Assembly (NCBI RefSeq): GCF_904846285.1
Contig: NZ_CAJHAD010000002.1
Location: 62,001 to 126,000 of the forward strand
From: Psychrobacter immobilis
GTDB taxonomy: Bacteria > Pseudomonadota > Gammaproteobacteria > Pseudomonadales > Moraxellaceae
DNA: 64,000 bases
Reading direction: 5' to 3'
The position numbers were made by a program, and so were the translations under genes. Below the pieces are notes generated by a model. It did no database searches, was not told the origin of the DNA, and saw only the letters and a program-made list of their open reading frames with translations. Shown here one piece after another: positions 52,510-62,525 of this stretch. How positions within the stretch are numbered: the stretch's first letter is position 1; every line of letters starts with the position of its first letter.

Positions 52510-53499
52510 ATGTCAATGAAACAGCCTTTACGTGTTGCCGTCACTGGTGCCGCTGGTAATATCAGCTATGCTATGTTATTTCGTATTGCCTCTGGTGAGA
52601 TGCTAGGTAAAGATCAGCCAGTTATTTTGCAATTGCTTGAAATCGCCCCAGCACTTGACGCCCTAAAGGGTGTGGTCATGGAATTAGAAGACTGTGCATT
52701 CCCATTATTGGCCGGTATTGTTCAAACTGATGATGCGACCGTTGCATTTAAAGATGTCGATTATGCATTACTAGTAGGTTCACGTCCTCGTGGCCCAGGT
52801 ATGGAACGTAAAGATTTGCTAGAAGCCAATGCTGCGATTTTCTCAGCCCAAGGTAAAGCATTGAACGACGTTGCTAGCCGTGATGTTAAAGTATTGGTCG
52901 TTGGTAACCCTGCGAACACCAACGCGCTTATCGCTCAGCGTAATGCACCAGATTTAGATCCACGTAACTTTACGGCTATGACTCGCCTAGATCACAACCG
53001 TGCGATGGCACAGTTAGCTGGCAAAACTGATAGCACCGTTAATGACGTGAAAAAAATGATCATCTGGGGTAACCATTCATCAACTCAGTATCCAGATCTA
53101 ACGGCTGCAACTGTAAATGGCAAGCCAGCACTAGATTTAGTAGATCGTGAGTGGTACGAAGCCACCTATATCCCAGAAGTACAACAACGTGGTGCTGCAA
53201 TCATTAAAGCTCGCGGTGCATCATCTGCTGCTTCTGCTGCCAACGCTGCCATTGCACATGTACGTACATGGGCGCTAGGTAGTGATGAGAACGATTGGGT
53301 CTCTATGGGCGTTTACTCAAACGGCGAATACGGCATTGCTAAAGGCTTAATCTACTCATTCCCAGTAACCTGCGCTAACGGCGACTGGTCTATCGTAGAC
53401 GGCGTTGATGTGTCATCAGATTTCTCAAAAGACAAAATGGCCGCCACTGAGCAAGAGCTTAGCGAAGAGCGTGATGCAGTAGCACACTTGCTTCCATAA
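52510..53499 (+). CDS. mdh: Mdh, malate dehydrogenase
   Basis: 329 aa. NAD-binding [12 protein letters not shown], substrate residues in [25 protein letters not shown], and the catalytic His in [12 protein letters not shown]. It is the long cytosolic-type enzyme rather than the shorter E. coli type, as in other Moraxellaceae. It oxidises malate to oxaloacetate in the citric acid cycle. TTAGGGAGTATTCA precedes the ATG; a strong terminator follows. Confidence 0.97.
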   Translation: MSMKQPLRVAVTGAAGNISYAMLFRIASGEMLGKDQPVILQLLEIAPALDALKGVVMELEDCAFPLLAGIVQTDDATVAFKDVDYALLVGSRPRGPGMERKDLLEANAAIFSAQGKALNDVASRDVKVLVVGNPANTNALIAQRNAPDLDPRNFTAMTRLDHNRAMAQLAGKTDSTVNDVKKMIIWGNHSSTQYPDLTAATVNGKPALDLVDREWYEATYIPEVQQRGAAIIKARGASSAASAANAAIAHVRTWALGSDENDWVSMGVYSNGEYGIAKGLIYSFPVTCANGDWSIVDGVDVSSDFSKDKMAATEQELSEERDAVAHLLP

Positions 53500-53536
53500 G
53501 CAGTCAATTTACTTAAGCTATTATATAAATTTAATC

Positions 53537-53566
53537 AAAAAAGCCCTCTTAGTAGAGGGCTTTTTT
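53537..53566 (+). terminator. mdh terminator
   Basis: AAAAAAGCCCTCT pairs with AGAGGGCTTTTTT, 4-base loop. Confidence 0.95.
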
Positions 53567-53715
53567 GTGTCTTGATTATCCATTAATACAATTGATAACG
53601 TTAGTTAAACGTTGATTAACAGCTATTAGTCTAAAGCTTGCTACAATAAAGTGGTTAATTCAAATAATAAATACAATCAAATCATTATCAAATTTTTTTA
53701 TTAAGGAAAAAGACT

Positions 53716-53955
53716 ATGTTGGGTGAACCTGAATATAATGTGAATGAGTTATTTGCGCAGTTAGGACTTGATAGTTCGGATGAAGCCATTGATAGTTTTA
53801 TCGAAAAAAACCAATTAGCAAAAGAAGAAAAGTTAATCGAGTCGACGGTATGGAATGACAGTCAGCGTGCCTTTTTGCAAGAAGAATGGAATAAAGATGC
53901 CGCATGGGTCGAGGTTATCGATGATTTAAACGTGCGTATGCATCCTGATTCTTAG
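53716..53955 (+). CDS. DUF2789 small acidic protein
   Basis: 79 aa. It matches the DUF2789 outline: YNVNELFAQLGLDSSDEAID, then IEKNQL, RAFLQEEWNKDAAWVEVIDD. Function unknown; probably a small helical protein. AAGGAAAAAGACT precedes the ATG. Confidence 0.85.
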   Translation: MLGEPEYNVNELFAQLGLDSSDEAIDSFIEKNQLAKEEKLIESTVWNDSQRAFLQEEWNKDAAWVEVIDDLNVRMHPDS

Positions 53956-53986
53956 ACTTAGAAAGTAGTAAGCTACTAGACCAAGT

Positions 53987-54024
53987 AAAAACCCACAAAC
54001 GTCAATAACGCTGTGGGTTTTTTT
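53987..54024. terminator. Bidirectional terminator between DUF2789 gene and ribF
   Basis: AAAAACCCACA pairs with TGTGGGTTTTT. Confidence 0.9.
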
Positions 54025-54059
54025 ATACGTTAAGTTTTTATATGGTCATAACTATCATT

Positions 54060-55097
54060 CTAGCTCTGCTGTTCACGCCATTCGAGTAAATCAATCACAT
54101 CGTTATGAATACCTGCTTTTAACGCCTCTAAACTCTCATAATGACGCTCGCCATGTAAATAATGCAAGAAACGTACTTGTAAGGTTAAGCCGTATAAGTC
54201 TGCTTTCAGCTTAGGAAAATGTACCTCTAAGCGCCAATCATGCTCTTTATCTACCGAAGGTCTGATACCAATATTGGCGGTACCAAATAAGCTATGCGGG
54301 CGTAAACCTGCAACCCCTGAATTTTCGCTATTGGTCAGTGCGGTCAAGCCGTTCGGTATGACATCACCATTATCATCAAGGCTAACGACATCGACAGCAA
54401 AAATGCCATGTAATGCAGGTTTTATGCGCTTTAGATCGACATTGGCAGTGGGGAAGTCCATAGTGCGACCGATTTTATCGCCACCAACGACAACGCCTGT
54501 CATCGCATAATCGCGACCCAGTAACGCATTTGCCGCATTAAGGTCACCTGCCAATAATAGGTCTCGTATACGCGTAGAGCTAATGCGAGCGCCTTTGCCT
54601 TTATCGTCGATAACGGTGTGCAGATTCGTCACATCTAAGCCATAATCACGTAAAAACTGACTGTCACCAGTACGATCATGACCGAACTTAAAGTCATCAC
54701 CCAACACCAATGCTTTTACATTGAGGCGCAGTGCTAAAATATCGGCGAATGCCTGTGCCGATAGCAGGCGAAAATCGCTATCAAAGCTTGCAACAATCAA
54801 AGTTTCGATGCCGTACTCTGCGAGCAAAGCTTGCTTTTCGGCAAGATTGGTTAGGCGGGCAGGCGCGGTGGCTGGCGCAAAAAACTCACGTGGCTGCGGC
54901 TCAAATATCATGACTGCCGAGCCAATATTTTGTGCTTTAGCGGTATCACGAACTTGTGCCAGCATCGCTTGATGACCCAAATGCACACCATCGAAGTTGC
55001 CAATAGTCAGCACGCAGGCTGCCAAATCTACTGGGCTAGTATTGGCAGACACAGCACTTGGCGATGCCATCAGTTGCTCAAGAAAATAGGTGTTCAT
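54060..55097 (-). CDS. ribF: RibF, bifunctional riboflavin kinase / FAD synthetase
   Basis: 345 aa. The N-terminal FAD-synthetase domain has GNFDGVHLGHQ (nucleotidyl transferase) and ISSTRIRDLL; the C-terminal kinase has PTANVDL and SVDKEHDWRLEVH. It makes FMN and FAD, on which AhpF, the reductases and several enzymes here depend. The first 25 residues are a leader with a weak Shine-Dalgarno (CTGAAAATTT), so the start may lie slightly further in. Not adjacent to murJ or ileS as in some genomes. Confidence 0.95.
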   Translation of the reverse strand: MNTYFLEQLMASPSAVSANTSPVDLAACVLTIGNFDGVHLGHQAMLAQVRDTAKAQNIGSAVMIFEPQPREFFAPATAPARLTNLAEKQALLAEYGIETLIVASFDSDFRLLSAQAFADILALRLNVKALVLGDDFKFGHDRTGDSQFLRDYGLDVTNLHTVIDDKGKGARISSTRIRDLLLAGDLNAANALLGRDYAMTGVVVGGDKIGRTMDFPTANVDLKRIKPALHGIFAVDVVSLDDNGDVIPNGLTALTNSENSGVAGLRPHSLFGTANIGIRPSVDKEHDWRLEVHFPKLKADLYGLTLQVRFLHYLHGERHYESLEALKAGIHNDVIDLLEWREQQS

Positions 55098-55311
55098 AAA
55101 TTTTCAGCTATGATAGATAAGACCAGATAAAAAAGAAAAACACACCGCTACTTAAAGAGATTTCCAAAACAGATGTGTTTAAAAGCAGCCATTATAAAGT
55201 AAAATAGCCCTAGTAACATCCTATAGTCTGTTGTTAATGAAACAACATGGCTAACACTTTAGCTGCTATTTATTACTTATCATTATTATAATGACACTTT
55301 ATGGAAAAGCT

Positions 55312-55956
55312 ATGTCTGATGCTATCTACACTGCTGATTGTGATGATGTTCATGATTCTATAATACCTACATCACCAGTCTATAAACTTAACGAGCGCTT
55401 TATTGTTCAGCGTTCGAATATAGAAGGCTTGCCAGAAATTTTAGCGATTTATAATCAAAGTATCGCCGGCAAGCAAGCAACCGCTAATCTAACGCCTGTC
55501 AGTTGTGAAGAGCGTCAGGATTGGTTCAATGAGCATGTAAATAGTGCCACGCGACCTATTTATATAGTCCGCGCTGTTGGAGAATCAGAAACTATAGGCG
55601 TTAGAGGTGAGGCGCAAACATTATCACCAATCGTCGCCTGGGGCAGTTTTAGTGATTTATATGCGCGTCCGGCTTATCATATCAGCACTGAGATTAGTAT
55701 CTACTTGCATCAGGATTATCACGGTCAAGGATTGGGTAGCTTATTGACGCGTTGGATGCTGACGCAAGCGCCGAGCTTAGGTATTCATAATGTAGTGGCG
55801 CTTATATTTGCACATAATCAACCAAGCTTAGGATTGTTTCGTAAGCTTGGCTTTGAGCAATGGGGCTATATGCCAAAAGTGTGCGATATGCAGGGGTTTA
55901 TCGCCGATGTGGTGATGCTTGGTAAAGCGGTGATGGTAGTTAATAATGACAAGTAA
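55312..55956 (+). CDS. GNAT acetyltransferase, phosphinothricin-acetyltransferase-like
   Basis: 214 aa from the ATG at 55312, preceded by GGAAAAGCT; an ATG at 55291 has no such site. Features: IYNQSIAGKQATANL, SDLYARPAYHISTEISIYLH followed by HGQGLGSLL (acetyl-CoA loop), and LFRKLGFEQWG. It resembles the pat/MddA group, which acetylates amino-acid-like compounds. Confidence 0.88.
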   Translation: MSDAIYTADCDDVHDSIIPTSPVYKLNERFIVQRSNIEGLPEILAIYNQSIAGKQATANLTPVSCEERQDWFNEHVNSATRPIYIVRAVGESETIGVRGEAQTLSPIVAWGSFSDLYARPAYHISTEISIYLHQDYHGQGLGSLLTRWMLTQAPSLGIHNVVALIFAHNQPSLGLFRKLGFEQWGYMPKVCDMQGFIADVVMLGKAVMVVNNDK

Positions 55957-55999
55957 GAATGCCAAATGAAGGAATTTTAGATAATAGCATTTAGATTTC

Positions 56000-56626
56000 T
56001 TATCCTAAAATTTTCCATTTCCCGTCTATCTTTTGCAGCTCATAAGTCAATGACGCGGGCTCACTTTGCCCTCTTAGCATCAACTCGCCAGTGATGGTAG
56101 CACGGGTTCTATTATCGCTGTATTTGGTATCAGTAAAAGTAACACCGTCAACCGTTTGCTGAAAAGCCGATTGGGTCTTAGCAAGCTCTTCCTCGAAGTT
56201 CGCCATATCTACTTTATAATAAGTAGCGGCTTGTTTGGCGTCGCCATAATATAAGCTGTCTAGTGCCTGTTTAACCGTATCTTCTGGCGTACCATCTTGG
56301 GTCGGATTTGTGACCAAGCTTTTTTGCTTGGCGGAAGCGGTGACTAGATTCATATTAGCGCTAGCAATCGTAGTTTCATCTTTAGTGCTATCTACTGCCT
56401 GTTTACTATCAGTGTTAGTGTCTGTTAATTCTACTTGGCTCGCGTCGTTCTCAGATGTTTGCGCGACCGCTGTAGCGTCTTTATTATTACTGACAGCAGT
56501 CTCAGTGTTACCCTTATCATTATTGCTACAACCACTTAAAAGTAGTGCGGTGCTCAGGATACCAACAGTTAATATGCTTGGTAAGCATAAAAAGGTTGAT
56601 GGTATAGCTGATGATTTAGTCGTCAT
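56000..56626 (-). CDS. DUF4878-type lipoprotein
   Basis: 208 aa. The signal peptide ends at LLLSGC (lipid Cys33), followed by an acidic, Asn/Thr/Asp-rich linker of about 80 residues. The C-terminal domain (TPEDTVKQALDSLYYGDAKQ, then GELMLRGQSEPASL) has a cystatin-like DUF4878/NTF2-like outline. Role unknown. Its start is well separated from the convergent murJ side and monocistronic. Confidence 0.8.
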   Translation of the reverse strand: MTTKSSAIPSTFLCLPSILTVGILSTALLLSGCSNNDKGNTETAVSNNKDATAVAQTSENDASQVELTDTNTDSKQAVDSTKDETTIASANMNLVTASAKQKSLVTNPTQDGTPEDTVKQALDSLYYGDAKQAATYYKVDMANFEEELAKTQSAFQQTVDGVTFTDTKYSDNRTRATITGELMLRGQSEPASLTYELQKIDGKWKILG

Positions 56627-56766
56627 ATTAGTTCTCAGAATTCATTCATTAAAGAGTAATTATGGCAACTATCAGCAGCGTTCACTGTCAATTCCCATAC
56701 GAAGCTTGGTTTGGTAAATTAAAGCCTCACTTGGCTTTCAGTAATTAATGTTTAACGCTTACTGTT

Positions 56767-58317
56767 TTAACCATGTTTCAGATGGCGAGGACGGAATCCC
56801 GTTGCCAATAATACTATGCCATAAACCAGCGCACCGACCACACACATAATTAGTAGCGCAACCAAACGTTGCCACTGTGCTTCATTGGTTGGAAAGTAGG
56901 GTAGCATGACGTAAAGTACAGCAACCATGGCAGTGGTAGAAACTGCAAATTGCGCAAACAGCTTTTTCCAATGACTGCCAAAGCGGAAAATCTCACGCTT
57001 ATGCAAGAAGTAATATAATAAGCCAGCGTTCACAAATGATGCGCCAGTCGTCGCAAGTGCCAGTCCACCATGCAACGGCATATCGAAGAAGTAAAATATA
57101 CCGATAAAAATGACACTAAATACCATATTGGCAAAAACGGAAACAATACCAATTCTGACTGGCGTTCTAGTGTCTTGACGGGCGAAAAAGGCGGGTGCAA
57201 AGATTTTAATTAACATAAAACCTAATATGCCGCCCGCCATGCTTTTTAACGCCAAGGAGCTCATTTGTGCATCGCGTAAGGTAAATTCGCCACGTAAAAA
57301 AAGCGCCTGCATAAGTACGTCAGAGAGTATAAATAGTGCTGCCGATGCTGGAACACCGACCAAAATAATTAAGCGCGCTGCCCAATCGATGGTCTTTTTA
57401 AAGCTAACGTCATCTTTTCGCGCTTCACTTTTCGACAGACTTGGCAAAATAACCGTGCCGATAGCCACGCCAATTAAGCCGAGTGGTAACTCACTCATAC
57501 GCTCAGCAGCATAAAGCCAAGAAACCGAACCGCCAATCATTAATGAGGCAAAAATAGTGTTTAATAATAGATTAATCTGCGTGACAGAGACGCCAAAAAT
57601 AGCCGGCAGCATCAGCTTTAAAATACGGCGAACGCCTTCATGCTGAAAGTCAATCTTCGGTGCGACCAGCAGTTTTTGCTGCGAGAGCTGTGGCAGTTGT
57701 ATCAATAGCTGGAGCAAACCTGCGATAGCGACAGAATAACCAAGCGCCATAATAGGAACATCAAACATGGGCGCAAATACTAGCGCACCACCAATCATAG
57801 ATAGGTTGAGTAACACTGGCGCAAAGGCTGGCGCGGCAAAACGGCCGTAGCTTTGTAAAATACCGCTGGCAAAAGCGGTCATAGAAATAAATAATAAATA
57901 AGGAAAGGTCAGGCGTAGCAGCTCAGCGGTGATGGCAAATTTATCGGGCTGATTAGCAAAACCTGGGGCAAATAGCGTCACCACCCAAGGGGCGATTAAA
58001 ATCACCACTACCGTCAGCATCGATAACACCAGCAGCAGCGCTCCTGAAGTGCGACTGACTAAAATCTGAACCTGCTGTAGGCTGTATTTTTCTTTATATT
58101 CTGACAGCACAGGGACAAACGCTTGGCTAAAAGCCCCTTCTGCAAATAGACGGCGCAAAAAGTTGGGTATCTTAAAGGCGACCAAAAAGGCGTCCATCAG
58201 ACCACCTGCGCCAAACACGCCTAATAACACAATATCACGTACCAAACCTAAAATACGCGACAGCATGGTCATACTACTGACCACCATGGTTGAACGAAAT
58301 AACCGACTTTTTGCCAT
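56767..58317 (-). CDS. murJ: MurJ, lipid II flippase
   Basis: 516 aa with about 14 hydrophobic segments. It has SRILGLVRDIVLLGVFGAGG, then FKIPNFLRRLFAEGAFSQAF, the MurJ/MVF opening with the essential arginines, and later GVAIGTVILPSLSKSE. It moves lipid II across the inner membrane for peptidoglycan synthesis. The start codon is preceded by a weak site (TAGAATAGGTTCTC). Confidence 0.95.
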   Translation of the reverse strand: MAKSRLFRSTMVVSSMTMLSRILGLVRDIVLLGVFGAGGLMDAFLVAFKIPNFLRRLFAEGAFSQAFVPVLSEYKEKYSLQQVQILVSRTSGALLLVLSMLTVVVILIAPWVVTLFAPGFANQPDKFAITAELLRLTFPYLLFISMTAFASGILQSYGRFAAPAFAPVLLNLSMIGGALVFAPMFDVPIMALGYSVAIAGLLQLLIQLPQLSQQKLLVAPKIDFQHEGVRRILKLMLPAIFGVSVTQINLLLNTIFASLMIGGSVSWLYAAERMSELPLGLIGVAIGTVILPSLSKSEARKDDVSFKKTIDWAARLIILVGVPASAALFILSDVLMQALFLRGEFTLRDAQMSSLALKSMAGGILGFMLIKIFAPAFFARQDTRTPVRIGIVSVFANMVFSVIFIGIFYFFDMPLHGGLALATTGASFVNAGLLYYFLHKREIFRFGSHWKKLFAQFAVSTTAMVAVLYVMLPYFPTNEAQWQRLVALLIMCVVGALVYGIVLLATGFRPRHLKHG

Positions 58318-58503
58318 GAGAACCTATTCTACTAATTTGTTTAATGAAGGTTGTGTAGTGATGGTTGTTTGCTGATGTAGTGTTGTCAAAAAACTGACGG
58401 ATTATAGCACTTTCATTGTCCTGATAAATGGATTGAATGGGGAATAATATCTGCTGTCTACAGAACTTTCGATAAGACTATTATCACAATTTAGCTGGTC
58501 AAT

Positions 58504-59100
58504 TTATGACTTGCTCGCAAAATGGTGAGCAACCATCTCACGCAACTTTTTCCATTCAAAATAATCACCGGGGTCGGTTTTGCGACCGGGCGCGATATCA
58601 CTATGACCGGTGAGATGCCTGCGAGTTTTTGGATAAGCGTCATAGATAGCAACGATAACTTTGGCAAGCGCTTCATATTGGGCATCGCTGAATGACACAA
58701 AATCTGAACCTTCAAGCTCAATGCCAATGCTATAATCATTACATTCAGGGCGACCCAAGTAGCTAGAGCGTCCGGCATGCCACGCGCGTTCGTTAAAATT
58801 GACAAACTGGGTAATCGCGCCATTACGCTCTATAAATAAATGCGCTGAAACTTCTGCACCTTTAATGCTTTGAAAATAAGGATGCGCCTCCCAGTCTAAT
58901 TGATTGGTAAATAAGGCCTTGACGTAATGTAAGCCGTCAGTATCGCAAGCTCCAAACTCATTGGGCGGCAAGCTAATATTGTGAATAACAATGGCATCAA
59001 TCGCGATATTTTCCGGTCGTTTATTATGATTGGGCGAGGCAAGCCAAGTCGCCGCTGATAATCGACCGGTATGAATAGTCATTGACGATGCTGTGGACAT
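58504..59100 (-). CDS. ampD: AmpD, 1,6-anhydro-N-acetylmuramyl-L-alanine amidase
   Basis: 198 aa. Zinc ligands His40 (VIHN), His166 and Asp176 (HLTGHSDIAPGRKTDPG) have the 10-residue spacing of E. coli His154/Asp164. IELEGSDF holds the general base region. It cleaves the anhydro-muropeptides from Slt, the recycling step linked to beta-lactamase control elsewhere. No ampE or ampR is in the window. The ribosome site is weak (AAGAGAGTATT). Confidence 0.94.
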   Translation of the reverse strand: MSTASSMTIHTGRLSAATWLASPNHNKRPENIAIDAIVIHNISLPPNEFGACDTDGLHYVKALFTNQLDWEAHPYFQSIKGAEVSAHLFIERNGAITQFVNFNERAWHAGRSSYLGRPECNDYSIGIELEGSDFVSFSDAQYEALAKVIVAIYDAYPKTRRHLTGHSDIAPGRKTDPGDYFEWKKLREMVAHHFASKS

Positions 59101-59289
59101 AATACTCTCTTTTATAATGTGATAATAAGTGCGCGGTAAATGCTGATGATTATAAGTTTTTTATCAATAAGCGGCGCATTTAACTAAAAAAATAGTCGTT
59201 CAAAACAGTAATTTATAATATCACTCTGACAATTCGATAGACTTAATCACGCGATCAGCGTATGACTCCTACAGTACGAGATATTACTC

Positions 59290-61515
59290 ATGTCCATATA
59301 TTCAAAACATTCAAACCTTTTGGCGATAGATTGTACGCCAACAAGCATTGGCAGGCGAGCACGTTTGCCGCTCACCATAGCTGGACTGCTGCTGACCGCA
59401 CAAGCACAGGCGTTTTTGCCAACGCCGGCATCGCTTGTGACAACAGGGGAGTTGGCGCTGGATACGGCTGATAATAATTCAGCCTCTAAATCACAAAGCA
59501 CTGAGCCAACATTGATGGCTTATACTGAGCCAAATAATACCATCAAGCCAAGTATTGTCTCAAATACCGCAGTCACTTCTCGGACATCTAACAACCAAAG
59601 TGCTAACAATAGTGTTAATGAGACGAACACCCAACAGCTATTAGCATCATGGCGTGCGCAAGCAAAAACAAAAAACCTTGCCCAACATATAACATGGCGA
59701 CGCTTATTATATTTCTTTGATGATCAAAAGAATTTAATCGGCAAGAAAAAAGACAGCAGTATCGTTGATGATGCTGCATTTTTCTTAAGTAAAAATGGAC
59801 AGCATGATTCAGCGGCCGAGCTTGATGCCTTGCTGGTTGCCCTTGCTGACGAAATGGCTACGACTCCAGATAACAGCACTGCTAATAACAAACTATCTAA
59901 TCGTGTAAATAAAAACTCGGGACAAAACTCAGTACTATGCCGTTTCCCAGCGCGCGTACAATGGCTGACCGATACGCTCAATATCGACAAGAGCGGTTTG
60001 CAAGTTGACTGTCCGGAGTTGAATGACTGGATGCAAAAGCTGGCACCTGAGCAGCTGTCTATTATGTTTGCGCAAGAGTACTTAGACAATCCTATTTCAG
60101 CCTTTGCTCATACGTTATTACGCATTGATTCTAAAGCCAGCGTGGCCGATCCAAGCCAAATTCATCATGCAGTGGCGCTAAATTATACGGTAGGCGGCGA
60201 TGCAACCGATAGTTTTTTGCTATATGCCATCAAATCGATGAGCGGCGGTTATGACAATCTGATTGAAATTGACCCTTATCCAGAGAAGCTGGCGAAGTAT
60301 CTGCAAGAAGATGAGCGTGATGCGTGGACCTATCAATTGGATTTGACCCCAGCAGAAGTGCAGCAGATTCTGTTGCATGTTTGGGAAACCAAAGATTTGA
60401 AGTTGCCGTATTACTTCACCACTGATAACTGTGCGTCTGAGATTTTACGCTTAATTGACGTGGTACGCCCGCAGCAGCATTTATTAAGCCGCTTGCCTTA
60501 TGCCGTAATTCCCTCAGATGTCGTGCAATTATTGGACAGCGAAAACTTACTTGCCAACACCAACTATACACCCGCTGATAGCACCTTGCGCCAAGCGCAG
60601 TTAAACAAGGTCAAAGAGCAGCGCGAGCAATTGGGCTATCATAACAGCGCCAAGCAGACGTTGAATGAGATTAAATCTGCCCAATTGAATCCAACGTCGA
60701 GCATAGCAGCCGACGGACAAACCTTACTACCACGCCGTATTGCAGTGGCGGATAACAATCCAATAGACAGGCATCCGCTGCAAATGGGTTTTATCGGACT
60801 AGGGCAGCGTGGTGATAATAACTATATCGATTTGGGCGTGCGTGCAGGCTATCACGATACTCTTGATCGTCCGTCAGGATTTCCACAATTCTTTGATTTA
60901 GAAGGCGCGGCTGCGACTTTACGCCTCTATGATACCGATAATGATAAGGCCAATCAGCCAAGAAGCGTGGTTTTGCAAAATGTGACCTTGGTGCGTGGGC
61001 GTTCGTTTAATCCAGTTAATTCTGCCAAAAAAGGCAAAACGTGGGGCGCAAGTATTGAAGCTAACCGCGTGAACGACGGCTCGCAGCAAGATGGCAGCGA
61101 TCATTTAGTCGGCAGTTTGGGCTATGAGACGGGTTGGTCGTGGGCGTTTGGCACACCTAACGCAGAGACAGGCGAGATGCCGCCACAGCTATGCTATACG
61201 TTTTTGGCAGGTACGGCGCAAGCAGGTCGCGGTATCAATAAAGGCTTTCGTCTTGGCGCAGGCATCAATGCCGGTTGCCGCTATCAGATTAACAATCAGT
61301 TACGTGCGCAGGCTGAATTGCAACTGCCATATTGGTATCATGGCAGCAGCGATGAGTCTAATGCCCGTGGTCATTATTGGCAGCCGATCTCAAGCTTAGG
61401 TTTGCAATACGATATCGACAAAAAACAAGCATTACGTATCAATGCCAACTATGAATGGCAAGATCGTATCGATGCCAAGGAAGACATACAGCTGTCGTAT
61501 AGACGCTATTTTTAG
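59290..61515 (+). CDS. DUF4105-family envelope protein
   Basis: 741 aa. A signal peptide (LTIAGLLLTAQAQAFLP) starts the protein. A DUF4105 region occupies about 280-410 with HHAVALNYTVGGDATDSFLLYA, GGYDNLIEIDPYP and LPYYFTTDNCASEILRL, a pattern like a cysteine hydrolase with conserved Cys. The C-terminal 250 residues are Gly/Tyr-rich and end RINANYEWQD...RYF, resembling a beta-barrel outer-membrane domain. It stands divergent from ampD. A role in envelope hydrolysis or lipid turnover is guessed. The start codon has no strong site. Confidence 0.78.
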   Translation: MSIYSKHSNLLAIDCTPTSIGRRARLPLTIAGLLLTAQAQAFLPTPASLVTTGELALDTADNNSASKSQSTEPTLMAYTEPNNTIKPSIVSNTAVTSRTSNNQSANNSVNETNTQQLLASWRAQAKTKNLAQHITWRRLLYFFDDQKNLIGKKKDSSIVDDAAFFLSKNGQHDSAAELDALLVALADEMATTPDNSTANNKLSNRVNKNSGQNSVLCRFPARVQWLTDTLNIDKSGLQVDCPELNDWMQKLAPEQLSIMFAQEYLDNPISAFAHTLLRIDSKASVADPSQIHHAVALNYTVGGDATDSFLLYAIKSMSGGYDNLIEIDPYPEKLAKYLQEDERDAWTYQLDLTPAEVQQILLHVWETKDLKLPYYFTTDNCASEILRLIDVVRPQQHLLSRLPYAVIPSDVVQLLDSENLLANTNYTPADSTLRQAQLNKVKEQREQLGYHNSAKQTLNEIKSAQLNPTSSIAADGQTLLPRRIAVADNNPIDRHPLQMGFIGLGQRGDNNYIDLGVRAGYHDTLDRPSGFPQFFDLEGAAATLRLYDTDNDKANQPRSVVLQNVTLVRGRSFNPVNSAKKGKTWGASIEANRVNDGSQQDGSDHLVGSLGYETGWSWAFGTPNAETGEMPPQLCYTFLAGTAQAGRGINKGFRLGAGINAGCRYQINNQLRAQAELQLPYWYHGSSDESNARGHYWQPISSLGLQYDIDKKQALRINANYEWQDRIDAKEDIQLSYRRYF

Positions 61516-61602
61516 GGTTAGCTATTAAATTATAAAAAACCTTCTTAGCCAGTCATTAGCATAGACAGCCATTAGAAACAGTTTTTAAATAAAGGATATA
61601 TG

Positions 61603-62460
61603 ATGAGTACGCAAAATTTACTGATTATTGGTCAAGGTGATATTGGTTTGCCGGTTACCAATAAACTGGCGCAGGACGGTTTAAACGTCACTGGGCTGGC
61701 ACGTCGTGAGCGTCATCATTATGCTCTAGATGATAAAGCTAGCTTTCTACAAGCTGATGCATTAACGCTAACTGCAGAGCAGTTACAAGACTTTACGGCG
61801 TTGGCGATTATCGTCACTCCTGATGAGTATTCAACCAGCGGTTATCATGACAGTTACTTAGCCATTAACCAGCATTTGGCAACACTGGCCGACAAACTCA
61901 CCAACCTTGCGCGCATTGTTTTTATTTCATCAACTGCTGTCTATGGTCAAGATAATGGCGAATGGATTGATGAAGACACCTCGCCTGTCACGCCAGAGCG
62001 TGAGGCATCGCAAGTGATATTGCAAGCAGAACAAACACTTCAACAAGGTTTTGGTGATAAAACCATCATCATTCGTCCAAGTGGTATTTACGGACGCGAG
62101 CGCCTTATGCGTCTGTGTAAAGCCAAAGAGAAACAAAAAGAGCCAGTGGCCGCCGCGCATTGGAGCAATCGTATTATGGATCGCGATTTGATTACTATTA
62201 TCGCTAATGTCATGACTATAGACACGCCAAAACCCCTTTATATCGCCACGGATTATGCGCCAGTCACCACTTTTGAGCTAGGTAGCTGGTTAAGTGAGCA
62301 GATAAATGAAGTACCGCCTGTTATTGATAACGATAAAACGGCGGTAACGGGAAAACGCTTACACAGTAATATTCCGTTAGCTTGGCTAGATTATCCTGAT
62401 TGGCAAGTAGGCTACCGAGATATTTTGCACTATCAAGATAAAGAGCAACATCAAGAGTAA
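61603..62460 (+). CDS. NAD-dependent epimerase/dehydratase-like protein (YeeZ-like)
   Basis: 285 aa from the ATG at 61603 (AAAGGA six bases away; an ATG one codon earlier is possible). The Rossmann opening is LLIIGQGDIGLPVTNKLAQ. ISSTAVYGQDNGEWIDEDTS and IIRPSGIYGRERL are like atypical SDRs. Substrate unknown. Confidence 0.87.
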   Translation: MSTQNLLIIGQGDIGLPVTNKLAQDGLNVTGLARRERHHYALDDKASFLQADALTLTAEQLQDFTALAIIVTPDEYSTSGYHDSYLAINQHLATLADKLTNLARIVFISSTAVYGQDNGEWIDEDTSPVTPEREASQVILQAEQTLQQGFGDKTIIIRPSGIYGRERLMRLCKAKEKQKEPVAAAHWSNRIMDRDLITIIANVMTIDTPKPLYIATDYAPVTTFELGSWLSEQINEVPPVIDNDKTAVTGKRLHSNIPLAWLDYPDWQVGYRDILHYQDKEQHQE

Positions 62461-62525
62461 AATGTCATTTTGAGTTGATTGATTTTATTTTACGACTTTT
62501 AAATATGTAAGCCTAGGGAAAATTC

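Noticed and set aside
56310..56717. Plus-strand frame opposite the DUF4878 lipoprotein, with hydrophobic segments
   Set aside because: The apparent hydrophobicity comes from reading a polar linker backward; the minus-strand lipoprotein has a proper signal peptide and domain.
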